A stretch of 8,637 nucleotides of DNA from Candidatus Bathyarchaeota archaeon. Its GTDB lineage: Archaea > Thermoproteota > Bathyarchaeia > 40CM-2-53-6. The notes beneath the pieces were generated by a model. It was given only the letters and a program-made list of their open reading frames with translations, did not search any database and was not told the origin of the DNA. The stretch covers positions 1-8,637 of the forward strand of contig VBBA01000201.1 of assembly GCA_005888675.1 (NCBI GenBank), read 5' to 3'. Position numbers and translations under genes: made by a program. Positions 1 to 5,470 of this stretch are shown piece after piece (the stretch's first letter is position 1; each line of letters opens with the position of its first letter).

Positions 1-58
1 CGAATTCCTCCTCGTGACCCTTCGCAACTGGAAGCCTGTTCGAAACAATCAAGACCAT
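1..58 (-). CDS. N-terminal fragment of an antibiotic-biosynthesis-monooxygenase (ABM) type protein, runs off the left edge
   Basis: Reading leftwards from an ATG at 58-56 gives 19 codons, MVLIVSNRLPVAKGHEEEF, before the window ends. The pattern of a short hydrophobic strand, then an asparagine-arginine, a proline, and K-G-x-E-E-x-F, is the typical opening of ABM/HmoB-like ferredoxin-fold proteins. These are small (about 100 residues) cytoplasmic proteins, some of which are haem-degrading or quinol monooxygenases. That is family knowledge recalled from the N-terminal strand only, and no catalytic residue can be checked here. The gene is divergent from the GyrI-like gene starting at 156, so the roughly 97 bp between them should hold both promoters. 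A weak AT-rich element lies near 80-90, read on the minus strand about 30 nt before the ATG. The call rests on 19 residues and is moderate. Confidence 0.5.
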   Translation of the reverse strand, partial: MVLIVSNRLPVAKGHEEEF

Positions 59-111
59 GATGCTGACAAAGTGTTGCCTACCTATTTCTGACTGTCGAAT
101 CTCGCGGAACG

Positions 112-120
112 CTTTTTATT
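112..120 (+). promoter_or_regulatory. TATA-like box for the GyrI-like gene
   Basis: CTTTTTATT is the only strong AT tract in this divergent intergenic region. Its centre is about 40 nt before the TTG at 156. Archaeal transcription starts about 25 nt downstream of the TATA box, which would give a leader of roughly 14 nt with no obvious Shine-Dalgarno site. Assigned by position and composition only. Confidence 0.4.
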
Positions 121-155
121 CACTGCGCATGAGAGGCCGCTCAAGCTGAATATTA

Positions 156-449
156 TTGGCAAGATGCGAAGAAGTTCATCGGGAATATGATCGTTATGCG
201 AATGGGAAGGTCCAGACTGGTGTTTTGCCGGCTTGGATGAGAGTCAAAGGCAAGGTCGTATGGCACGTGTTTCAGGGGTCCTACAAGGGCTTGCCCGAGG
301 CATGGGCGAAATTCGGAAAGGAATTATCGAGCATGCCGGCTGAAAAATTCGCGGGACCACCGGGCGATGTGTATGTCTGCAACCCTTCGGATCATAAGGG
401 GACAGAGGAGAAACTGATCACGATCCTCTGGGCTCCACTCAAAGAATAG
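156..449 (+). CDS. GyrI-like small-molecule-binding domain protein, short form
   Basis: The 97-residue product ends with a strongly family-typical block: a K-G-L-P-E-A-W helix near residues 44-50, then G-P-P-G-D-V-Y-V-C-N-P near 67-77, and a final E-K-L-x-T-I-L-W-x-P-L-K strand. This matches the C-terminal half of the GyrI-like/AraC effector-binding fold (a duplicated SHS2 module), which binds small hydrophobic ligands in multidrug regulators. Full GyrI-like domains are about 150 residues, so only one half is clearly present. No DNA-binding domain is attached. The frame is closed by TGA at 147-149, and the first usable start is the TTG at 156, so an upstream half cannot be recovered in this frame. 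It could be a single-module ligand binder or a truncated remnant. It is divergent from the ABM-type gene, which may share its regulation (inference). Confidence 0.68.
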   Translation: MARCEEVHREYDRYANGKVQTGVLPAWMRVKGKVVWHVFQGSYKGLPEAWAKFGKELSSMPAEKFAGPPGDVYVCNPSDHKGTEEKLITILWAPLKE

Positions 450-500
450 ATGGATTCCTCCAAAGGCGACATCTGGTTCCAATTTCCATGAGCTGTTAGA

Positions 501-1061
501 ATGTCGATCTTGTTTCCTCCTTCGACGAAGGCGGAGCGGAGAACTTTCATAATTCTACTAGGGATGTCTGGCTTATCACTTCTCCTTGTAACTGTATTGT
601 ATGCCGTAGACCCGAGGAGGATAATCGGAGATGCGCTCGTTAACACTCCTAGTGGCGATCCTTTGGAGATCCCGCCACCAAGTGTTTCTCCTTATTTCCA
701 CTTTAAGCCCGTGACGCTTTTCTTCGCCGCATCCATCGTCTTCAGCTACTCTTTCTTCTCATTGTTCAAGAAGAGAATCACAAACTTACCTCCGCATGTG
801 AGAACGCTCTTACTCACTTTGGCGGTGTTGGGTCTAAGCGTCTCTGTTTACGAAGTTCTGTTCAACTTCACTCTATGGTCGGTCTTAATGTTAAGCCAGA
901 CGCCGAATCCCGATCATGTGGTCAATGGTTATCCAGGAGGGATCCTGCAAATCAATGTAGTCTTCGCGACGAAGACGTTCGTCGCCCTTCTCTTCCTTTC
1001 CATCTTCGCTATTGACAGTCTTCGGAAAACTTCTTTCGGTTTGCCCGCTCAGAACGGCTAA
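501..1061 (+). CDS. Hypothetical membrane protein with four predicted helices
   Basis: The 186-residue product is not recognised as a named family. Hydrophobic segments are visible at about residues 14-36, 67-88, 101-131 and 147-171, with a short basic N-terminus (residues 1-13). A polar, proline-rich loop follows the first helix (about 40-65) and contains a run of glycine, aspartate and prolines. Basic residues after helix 2 (KKR near 90-92) and at the C-terminal end suggest that both ends face the cytoplasm by the positive-inside rule. The ATG at 501 is the first good start. A 51-bp gap separates it from the preceding gene, with no clear Shine-Dalgarno site. No catalytic or transport motif is visible, so function is unknown. 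Its TAA stop lies inside the TATA-like element of the next gene, and the two are only 28 bp apart. Confidence 0.75.
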   Translation: MSILFPPSTKAERRTFIILLGMSGLSLLLVTVLYAVDPRRIIGDALVNTPSGDPLEIPPPSVSPYFHFKPVTLFFAASIVFSYSFFSLFKKRITNLPPHVRTLLLTLAVLGLSVSVYEVLFNFTLWSVLMLSQTPNPDHVVNGYPGGILQINVVFATKTFVALLFLSIFAIDSLRKTSFGLPAQNG

Positions 1062-1065
1062 AATA
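1059..1065 (+). promoter_or_regulatory. TATA-like box before the tRNA-binding-domain gene
   Basis: TAAAATA is centred about 28 nt before the ATG at 1090 and overlaps the TAA stop of the membrane protein. The distance fits a leaderless archaeal transcript beginning at or next to the ATG. No Shine-Dalgarno sequence is present. The call rests on position only. Confidence 0.35.
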
Positions 1066-1089
1066 CCGATTCACGATCGGCTCCACACT

Positions 1090-1431
1090 ATGGAAAATCC
1101 TGCGAAGGAGGTTACGATAGAGGATTTCAAAAGGTTGGAAATGCGGGCGGGCACGATTGTCGAGGTCAGCCGGGTGCCTAGGACTGAGAAACTGTTCAAG
1201 GTCGTGGTGAGCCTTGGAGAACACGGAAGGAAGCAGACGATAACCGGCCTTGTCGGCTTCTATGCTGCAGAGGAGCTGATGAACAAGCGGATAGTATTCC
1301 TCTGCAACTTAAAAGAGGCCAAGTTCGCTGGCCAATTATCGCAAGGCATGTTGCTGGCCGCTAGCGAGGGAGAGAAGCTCTCGCTTTTGACGCTTGATCG
1401 AGATGTTCCCGACGGATCGAGGGTTAGCTAG
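1090..1431 (+). CDS. tRNA-binding-domain protein, MetRS beta-subunit-like (Trbp111 type)
   Basis: The 113-residue protein is a complete tRNA-binding (EMAP-II/Trbp111-like OB-fold) domain. Visible signatures are E-D-F-K-R-L-E-M-R-A-G-x-I-x-E-V-x-x-V-P at about residues 11-30, E-K-L-F-K-V near 33-38, the strand with Q-T-I-T-G near 49-53, then N-L-K-x-A-K-F-x-G near 73-81 and S-Q-G-M-L-L-A-A near 84-91. In many organisms this domain is the C-terminal dimerisation and tRNA-binding appendage of methionyl-tRNA synthetase. In archaea it often stands alone as a beta subunit that improves tRNA affinity of the catalytic subunit. The frame is open upstream as far as 1012, but the homologous region begins at VTIEDFK, and the ATG at 1090 fits a leaderless start. 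No catalytic MetRS gene is in the window. An independent RNA chaperone or Trbp role remains possible. Confidence 0.85.
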   Translation: MENPAKEVTIEDFKRLEMRAGTIVEVSRVPRTEKLFKVVVSLGEHGRKQTITGLVGFYAAEELMNKRIVFLCNLKEAKFAGQLSQGMLLAASEGEKLSLLTLDRDVPDGSRVS

Positions 1432-1433
1432 TT

Positions 1434-1511
1434 ATGGCGACAGCTAAGATCAACAAGGCAAGAGAGGCTAGGAATAAAAGACTCGGGCCCATTATTTTGC
1501 TGTCCGAGTAG
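1434..1511 (+). CDS. Possible 25-residue basic peptide
   Basis: An ATG at 1434, only 2 nt after the TAG of the tRNA-binding-domain gene, opens 25 codons ending in TAG at 1509-1511. The peptide starts with a lysine/arginine-rich amphipathic stretch (about residues 5-16) followed by a short hydrophobic tail (LGPIILLSE). I recognise no family. Its downstream half overlaps the TATA-like box proposed for the antiporter gene, so the stretch may simply be promoter DNA. Tight spacing to the preceding stop is the only positive argument. Confidence 0.2.
   Translation: MATAKINKAREARNKRLGPIILLSE
1473..1480 (+). promoter_or_regulatory. TATA-like box for the antiporter gene
   Basis: AATAAAAG is centred about 44 nt before the TTG at 1520. 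A transcript starting about 25 nt downstream would have a leader near 18 nt. No Shine-Dalgarno sequence is seen in that leader. Confidence 0.4.
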
Positions 1512-1519
1512 CAGATTCC

Positions 1520-2836
1520 TTGAGCCTTGCCAGTTCTGTAAGCCTTTCCAGCGTTGAGCTGGCAAGATTCTTCGTTGCAATGGTTCTACTCCTGTTCTCC
1601 GCTCACGTCTTCGGCCACCTTTTCTATCGACTAAAGATTCCACGGGTAATAGGAGAGATCATCGGAGGACTAGTACTGGGCCCATCAGTACTCGGATACC
1701 TCCGCCCGACGTTGCTGACTTGGCTCTTCGCAGCATCAGACTCTGAGGGAAAGTTGATCTCGCTGGCATCCTGGTTCGGCTTAATCCTATTGATGTTCAT
1801 TTCTGGATTCGAGGTGCAGAAATCGTTCACACGATCAGATAGGAGAATCGTCAGCTCAGTCCTGGTAGGTGCAACTGGTGTTTCCTTCCTCGCCGGCTCA
1901 CTAATCCCACTGGTAGTGGATTTCTCACCATTCAAGGGACCAAACGGTGGTGGTGCGGCATTGTCGATAGTAGTGGGGATCGCGGTAGCTGTGACCTCGA
2001 TCCCAGTAATATCGCGTATCTTCCTCGATCTGAAGATTTTAGACTCTCACTTTGCAAAGGTAGTTCTCGCAATCGCAACTGTCGAAGACGTCATACTATA
2101 CGCCGCTCTAGCGTTCGCCACCAGTCTAGCCACCTCCTCCGTTTTCCAGGCTACGGACGTGGCATGGACTCTGCTCGTCACGGTTGGCTTCTTTACCTTA
2201 GGATTGATCGTGTTCCCGAGACTAGGCGCTTGGATCTTTAACAATGCACGAACCCGAGACCTGATCACCTCCTTTCCAACTCGTTGGGCGTTATTCGTCT
2301 GCTTTGCAATGGTAGCCGCGGCTAGCTTGCTGAGCGTGAACGTGGTCTTTGGGGCCTTCCTTGGGGGAGTAGCTGTTGGAATGATGCCTAGGCCAGTGTT
2401 CGAAGGGGCGAGGCAACACGTGAGATCCATCTCCCTAGCGCTCTTCACGCCGTTTTACTTCGCCGTCGTAGGATTGCAGCTGGATCTGATACACCAATTC
2501 AATTTGTTGTTCTTCTTAGGGTTCCTCGGATTTGCGGTGGCGACAAAAAGCCTGGGCACTCTAGTATCTGGTTATCTCGGGACGAGAAATTGGCGGTCGA
2601 GTATGAACCTAGCAATTGCTTTGAATGCGCGCGGTGGTCCAGGTATCGTTCTAGCGAGCGTTGCGTTCAGCGCTGGGATCATTGGGGAAACATTCTTCGT
2701 CACATTGGTCCTAGTCGCAATACTTACCTCCGCATTCACCGGCTATACACTCAGGTACTTGATAGGAAAAGGGACACCTTTGCTTGGGGTGCAAAGGGAG
2801 CCGAAGATGCAGCCAGTATCGACGGACAATCGCTGA
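1520..2836 (+). CDS. CPA2-family cation/proton antiporter, membrane domain only
   Basis: The 438-residue, strongly hydrophobic protein belongs to the sodium/hydrogen exchanger superfamily (Kef/NapA type). It should swap H+ for Na+ or K+ across the cell membrane. Visible family landmarks are IPRVIGEIIGG and LVLGPSVLG at about residues 40-59, a T-S-I-P-V turn at 159-163 at the expected unwound helix, the acidic pair E189-D190, a membrane lysine at K343, and N-A-R-G-G near 369-373. Around 12 helices are expected. The usual electrogenic CPA2 pair is Asp-Asp, whereas here it is Glu-Asp. No C-terminal TrkA-N/RCK nucleotide-binding domain follows; the protein ends about 30 residues after the last helix with a polar tail. 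The TTG at 1520 precedes the first hydrophobic helix, and an ATG at 1580 would cut into that helix. Transported ion is unknown. Confidence 0.87.
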   Translation: MSLASSVSLSSVELARFFVAMVLLLFSAHVFGHLFYRLKIPRVIGEIIGGLVLGPSVLGYLRPTLLTWLFAASDSEGKLISLASWFGLILLMFISGFEVQKSFTRSDRRIVSSVLVGATGVSFLAGSLIPLVVDFSPFKGPNGGGAALSIVVGIAVAVTSIPVISRIFLDLKILDSHFAKVVLAIATVEDVILYAALAFATSLATSSVFQATDVAWTLLVTVGFFTLGLIVFPRLGAWIFNNARTRDLITSFPTRWALFVCFAMVAAASLLSVNVVFGAFLGGVAVGMMPRPVFEGARQHVRSISLALFTPFYFAVVGLQLDLIHQFNLLFFLGFLGFAVATKSLGTLVSGYLGTRNWRSSMNLAIALNARGGPGIVLASVAFSAGIIGETFFVTLVLVAILTSAFTGYTLRYLIGKGTPLLGVQREPKMQPVSTDNR

Positions 2837-3016
2837 GACAGCCAGTCCTGCCACAATACGGTACATCTTTCATAATCCTCGAACCAGAACCAGTCCACCA
2901 CGTTGATGCCCTGAAACAATCGTCTCGAAAGCCCTTCCGAAGGTAGCCCCTCGAATTCAGCTAGCTAAGAGAGAAAAGAGGCCTTTGAACACTCCCCGGT
3001 TCGAGGCCTCAAGGCT
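2837..3016. other. Intergenic spacer between antiporter and RlmE gene, with a hairpin at its 3' end
   Basis: No convincing gene lies here. An open plus-strand frame that crosses it is an antisense-free shadow continuing out of the antiporter gene. A purine-rich, weakly TATA-like tract (GAGAAAAGA) lies near 2971-2979. An imperfect inverted repeat at 2978-3010 ends 6 nt before the proposed RlmE start. No clear T-run terminator for the antiporter is seen. Confidence 0.4.
2978..3010 (+). repeat. Imperfect inverted repeat (possible 5' leader hairpin of the RlmE gene)
   Basis: GAGGCC at 2978-2983 pairs with GGCCTC at 3005-3010, and inside it GAAC at 2987-2990 pairs with GTTC at 2999-3002. This gives about 10 pairs, a small internal bulge and an 8-nt loop. 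It could be a leader hairpin, the antiporter's 3' end structure, or chance. Confidence 0.35.
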
Positions 3017-3700
3017 ACGAGCAGATGGATTCAGGAACGTAAGCGGGACCAGTACTATCGCCTTGCCAAGATCAAGGGATATCGAAGTCGAGCTGCCTAC
3101 AAGCTCAAACAGGCTTCTAAGACTTACAATCTGATCCGGGAAGGGCAGAGAGTAGTCGACCTTGGAGCCTCGCCAGGCGGATGGCTGCAGGTTGCAAGAG
3201 AGATCGTTGGTCCAGAAGGCTTGGTCCTCGGGTTGGACATCAAACCGATCAGTCCAATACCATTCCCGAATGTGCACCTAATAGAAGCAGACATTTACGA
3301 CCCCGAGATCGAGAAAAAGATCCTTAATGAGCTTCGAGGGTTCGCAGATGTTCTCTTATCGGACCTTTCGCCCCAAATCATCGGGGCATGGGACGTGGAT
3401 CATGCGAGACAGATCGACCTTGCCCGGAGGGCCATCGCTATTGCGAAGAATGTCTTGCGGCCTAGGGGTAACGCTTTGATCAAGATGTTTCATGGTCCCG
3501 AGTTAAAGGGTCTCCAAGAAGAAGCGGGGAAGATGTTCTTTCGGAGCCGCTTGTACAAGCCGCAAGCTAGTAGACCGGAGAGCAGCGAGATCTACTTCCT
3601 TGGTCTTGGACTTAGGAATTGGGTCGCGAAGGAGCGAGAAGGTATGGAAGGTCAGGCTGAGGACGAAGACGGCAAGAATAGGGATGTTACTGTTGAATAG
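3017..3700 (+). CDS. rlmE: RlmE/FtsJ-family rRNA 2'-O-methyltransferase with a non-standard start
   Basis: The product is an archaeal RrmJ/FtsJ methyltransferase, which transfers a methyl group from S-adenosylmethionine to a ribose 2'-OH, in 23S rRNA in the characterised bacterial enzyme. Counting from the ACG at 3017, the SAM motif VVDLGASPGGW is at about residues 46-56, and the K-D-K-E catalytic tetrad is K29, D116, K156 and E191. The N-terminal block S-R-W-x-Q-E-R-K-R-D-x-Y-Y followed by G-Y-R-S-R-A-A-Y-K-L is family-typical and precedes motif I. The reading frame is open from 2969, but it has no ATG, GTG or TTG before 3221. A start at the TTG at 3221 would remove motif I and one catalytic lysine, so the real start is upstream. 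ACG at 3017 (one base from ATG) falls exactly where homologues begin, and ATT at 3029 is an alternative. THEP1 follows after 3 bp. Confidence 0.88.
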   Translation, partial: TSRWIQERKRDQYYRLAKIKGYRSRAAYKLKQASKTYNLIREGQRVVDLGASPGGWLQVAREIVGPEGLVLGLDIKPISPIPFPNVHLIEADIYDPEIEKKILNELRGFADVLLSDLSPQIIGAWDVDHARQIDLARRAIAIAKNVLRPRGNALIKMFHGPELKGLQEEAGKMFFRSRLYKPQASRPESSEIYFLGLGLRNWVAKEREGMEGQAEDEDGKNRDVTVE

Positions 3701-3703
3701 AAT

Positions 3704-4312
3704 TTGACTGAAAGCAAAGGGGCAAAGACTGCGCAGCCCTGCGCCAAGACCTGCCTGATCCTAATCACCGGAGAGCCGGGAGCGGGCAAGACGACCTTGA
3801 TGGAGAAGCTTCACTGTCACTACAAGCTTCAAGGGATTAAAGTCGGAGGATTCATTACTCGAGAGGTAAATGAAAACGGGAAGAGGGTCGGTTTTCGGAT
3901 CACCGACCTACGATCGGGTAAGGAAGGATGGCTTGCCAAGGCACAGCCAGGCTCCGGCCCAATGGATGGCAGATACTGTAGTATTCTCGAGGACTTGGAA
4001 GATATAGCCCTAGGGGCACTCCGGACCCCGGTTGAGTCAAACATGGATATTGTCTTAATCGATGAGATTGGTCCGATGGAGATGTCGAGCAGGCGATTCA
4101 GTGCAGCGATCTCTAGTTTCTTGCAGAATAGGACGGGACCGATTGTTGCGACCTTCAAGCAAGGATCCCACTATCCGATCGTTGACAAGTGTCTTGATGA
4201 TCCATCTACAACCCTGTTGAACATCACACGAGAGAATAGGGAGGCTATTCTCGCCCATTTGACTGCGTTGGCGGATTCTTTGTTGAGGAGGGAGGGATTG
4301 AAGATAACTTGA
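3704..4312 (+). CDS. THEP1-family nucleoside-triphosphatase
   Basis: The 202-residue P-loop protein has Walker A GEPGAGKTT at about residues 23-31, the THEP1-specific G-G-F-I-T-R-E-V with a following G-F-R-I-T-D-L at 48-69, a G-R-Y-x-x-x-L-E segment near 89-96, and Walker B I-V-L-I-D-E-I-G-P-M-E at 116-126. Characterised THEP1 proteins hydrolyse ATP, GTP and other NTPs (and the human homologue is cancer-related nucleoside-triphosphatase), but their physiological role is unsettled. The length is normal or slightly long, with an extra polar N-terminus of about 15 residues. The TTG at 3704 begins 3 bp after the RlmE stop, and the end overlaps the RNase HII start by 4 bp (TTGA), so it is almost certainly cotranscribed with both. 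The placement suggests a role near RNA or nucleotide metabolism, which is inference. Confidence 0.9.
   Translation: MTESKGAKTAQPCAKTCLILITGEPGAGKTTLMEKLHCHYKLQGIKVGGFITREVNENGKRVGFRITDLRSGKEGWLAKAQPGSGPMDGRYCSILEDLEDIALGALRTPVESNMDIVLIDEIGPMEMSSRRFSAAISSFLQNRTGPIVATFKQGSHYPIVDKCLDDPSTTLLNITRENREAILAHLTALADSLLRREGLKIT
4285..4296 (+). promoter_or_regulatory. Purine-rich Shine-Dalgarno-like tract before the RNase HII start
   Basis: GAGGAGGGAGGG lies inside the end of the THEP1 coding sequence, 12 nt before the overlapping TTG of the RNase HII gene. Spacing is longer than the usual 5-9 nt. It is the best Shine-Dalgarno-like site in the window and would suit translational coupling of an internal operon gene. 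It also encodes ordinary THEP1 residues, so chance is possible. Confidence 0.35.
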
Positions 4313-4971
4313 GAGTCTGCGGAGTAGACGACGCAGGACGAGGACCTGTCATCGGTCCCCTAATCATAGCAGGCGTACTTGTCGAAAAGGAGAAGGTCTC
4401 AGAATTGAAGGAGTTAGGCGTGCGGGATTCGAAGACCCTACCAGCTGTCAAAAGGGAGAAGCTGGCGATCGAGATTTCACGCCTCGTAATCGAATCCCAT
4501 CTTGTAGAACTATCTCCGAAAGCCTTGGATGAGGTAGTACATCGAGCGCCGAAGCTGAAACGGTTGAACTATCTTGAGGCCGTGGCGATGGCGAGCGTGA
4601 TCGAGAAGTTAAGACCAGAGGTCGCATATGTTGATGCATCGGATGTTGTTCCTGATAGATTTGGACGCGACATTCTTGGCCGATTAAGCTACAAGCCCAA
4701 GATCATATCCGAGCACTATGCTGACAGTACCTATCCGATCGTCTCGGCCGCGAGCATACTGGCCAAAGTCGAACGGGACCGGAGAGTACAAGAGTTGAGA
4801 ACCCAATACGGAGAATTTGGCTCAGGGTATTCAACGGACGAACGCACCATAAAATTCCTAGAAGACTATTACAAGGAGAATAAAGTGTTCCCCCCAATTG
4901 TCAGGAGGTCTTGGGAAACGCTGCAAAATATCGTCAACAGGATTGAACAGTCAAAGCTAAGGGACTTCTAG
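4309..4971 (+). CDS. rnhB: Ribonuclease HII
   Basis: The 220-residue protein is a full-length archaeal RNase HII, which cuts the RNA strand of RNA-DNA hybrids and 5' of single ribonucleotides embedded in DNA, using two metal ions. Landmarks are the N-terminal G-V-D-D-A-G-R-G-P-V-I-G-P-L at residues 5-18, V-R-D-S-K at 38-42, Y-V-D-A at 107-110, E-H-x-A-D-S-x-Y-P-x-V-S-A-A-S-I-L-A-K at 135-153, and G-S-G-Y-S-T-D at 171-177. The metal ligands would be D7, residue 8, D109 and D139. Residue 8 is Asp, whereas the textbook archaeal enzyme has Glu. The C-terminal P-P-I-V-R-R-S-W-x-T is intact. The TTG at 4309 overlaps the THEP1 stop and places D7 at the normal distance from the N-terminus. No PCNA-interacting (PIP) motif is obvious at the C-terminal end. 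Confidence 0.93.
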   Translation: MRVCGVDDAGRGPVIGPLIIAGVLVEKEKVSELKELGVRDSKTLPAVKREKLAIEISRLVIESHLVELSPKALDEVVHRAPKLKRLNYLEAVAMASVIEKLRPEVAYVDASDVVPDRFGRDILGRLSYKPKIISEHYADSTYPIVSAASILAKVERDRRVQELRTQYGEFGSGYSTDERTIKFLEDYYKENKVFPPIVRRSWETLQNIVNRIEQSKLRDF

Positions 4972-4998
4972 TCTTGCGCCACCCTAGGACTTCACCGC

Positions 4999-5073
4999 TC
5001 ACTCGACGAGAGTAAGCTCGTAGTGGAGCGTCTTCGTACGTCGAAGCCAATGCACCAGTGGTACGACCACTCC
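4999..5073 (-). pseudogene. C-terminal continuation of the PPOX/F420 split-barrel gene beyond the amber codon
   Basis: After the TAG at 5076-5074 the same minus-strand frame continues for 24 sense codons to a TGA at 5001-4999. The peptide (G-V-V-V-P-L-V-H, then R-R-T-K-T-L-H-Y-E-L-T) is the recognisable C-terminal helix and strand of this family, with the conserved HYEL ending. So the first stop is a nonsense change inside a gene, and the second is the ancestral end. The tail ends 27 bp from the RNase HII stop, in convergent arrangement. Confidence 0.7.
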
Positions 5074-5385
5074 CTACAGTATTCGATACTTGCGATTGAT
5101 CAAACTACGTGCCAAAACCGCTTCGTCATCATCGAGGAGCCTCGCCTTGAAACGCATCGGGGTCCCGGTCCTCTTTCCACGAAACGTAGAGGGGGCGATC
5201 TGGACGATAGGATTGTTCCTAATCCTCCTAGCCTTTCCAGATTTGTCATACGTCCGAATAAACGCGCGATCTCCTTCGACTGCAATGTTGACGGGAGTGG
5301 CCACAGGGTCTCCATTCCGGCGATGGGTAGTGAGAAGTACAGTTCTCTGATGAACGAAGCCCTCCAGCAGTGAAAATGGTTCCAC
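5074..5385 (-). CDS. PPOX-class F420/flavin-dependent split-barrel protein, cut short by an in-frame amber codon
   Basis: The translation has the family pattern T-V-L-L-T-T-x-R-R-x-G-x-P-V-x-T-P-V-N-I near residues 15-34, then R-T-Y-D-K-x-x-K-A-R-R-I-R-N-N-P (44-59) and A-P-S-T-x-R-G-K-x-T-G (64-74). This marks pyridoxamine-5'-phosphate-oxidase-like split-barrel proteins, usually predicted F420- or FMN-dependent reductases in archaea and actinobacteria. The product ends after R-K-Y-R-I-L at TAG 5076-5074, where homologues continue with a glutamine or similar residue and a further 24 or so residues, which are still present. The frame is open up to ATG at 5457, but GTG at 5385 matches the usual N-terminus and lies about 37 nt after a TATAAT box. 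With read-through the protein would be 128 residues, a normal size. It is either a recent pseudogene or a read-through gene. Confidence 0.78.
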   Translation of the reverse strand: MEPFSLLEGFVHQRTVLLTTHRRNGDPVATPVNIAVEGDRAFIRTYDKSGKARRIRNNPIVQIAPSTFRGKRTGTPMRFKARLLDDDEAVLARSLINRKYRIL

Positions 5386-5418
5386 GAACTCTTCCAAACC
5401 AGGTGTTGAATTCAGGGG

Positions 5419-5424
5419 ATTATA
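5419..5424 (-). promoter_or_regulatory. TATA box for the split-barrel gene
   Basis: TATAAT reads on the minus strand, with its centre about 37 nt before the GTG at 5385. Transcription about 25 nt downstream would leave a leader near 10 nt. This supports the GTG over the ATG at 5457, which lies upstream of the box. Confidence 0.45.
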
Positions 5425-5470
5425 GGCGTTCTCGGCGAAGTCATCGGTAGGACACATCCTTGTCTTTCCG

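Noticed and set aside
2047..2448. 133-residue minus-strand frame inside the antiporter gene
   Set aside because: Antisense shadow of a strongly conserved coding sequence, with no motif of its own. The same applies to the minus-strand frames inside the THEP1 and RNase HII genes.
2590..2946. 118-residue plus-strand frame overlapping the end of the antiporter
   Set aside because: It is out of frame with a clear family protein for most of its length and has no recognisable motif.
2996..3010. A GGTTCGAGG stretch resembling a tRNA T-loop
   Set aside because: The flanking bases form only two pairs of the needed five-pair T-stem, and no anticodon or acceptor stem can be built around it.
3221..3700. 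RlmE gene starting at the TTG at 3221
   Set aside because: This start would delete the SAM motif and the first catalytic lysine, both of which are encoded in the same frame just upstream.
5074..5076. UAG in the split-barrel gene as a pyrrolysine codon
   Set aside because: Pyrrolysine is established in methylamine methyltransferases and a few others, not this family. The position is better explained by a glutamine-to-amber change, and no pyl gene is in the window.
5023..5373. Plus-strand frames opposite the split-barrel gene
   Set aside because: They are antisense to sequence with clear family motifs and show arginine/proline-rich shadow composition.
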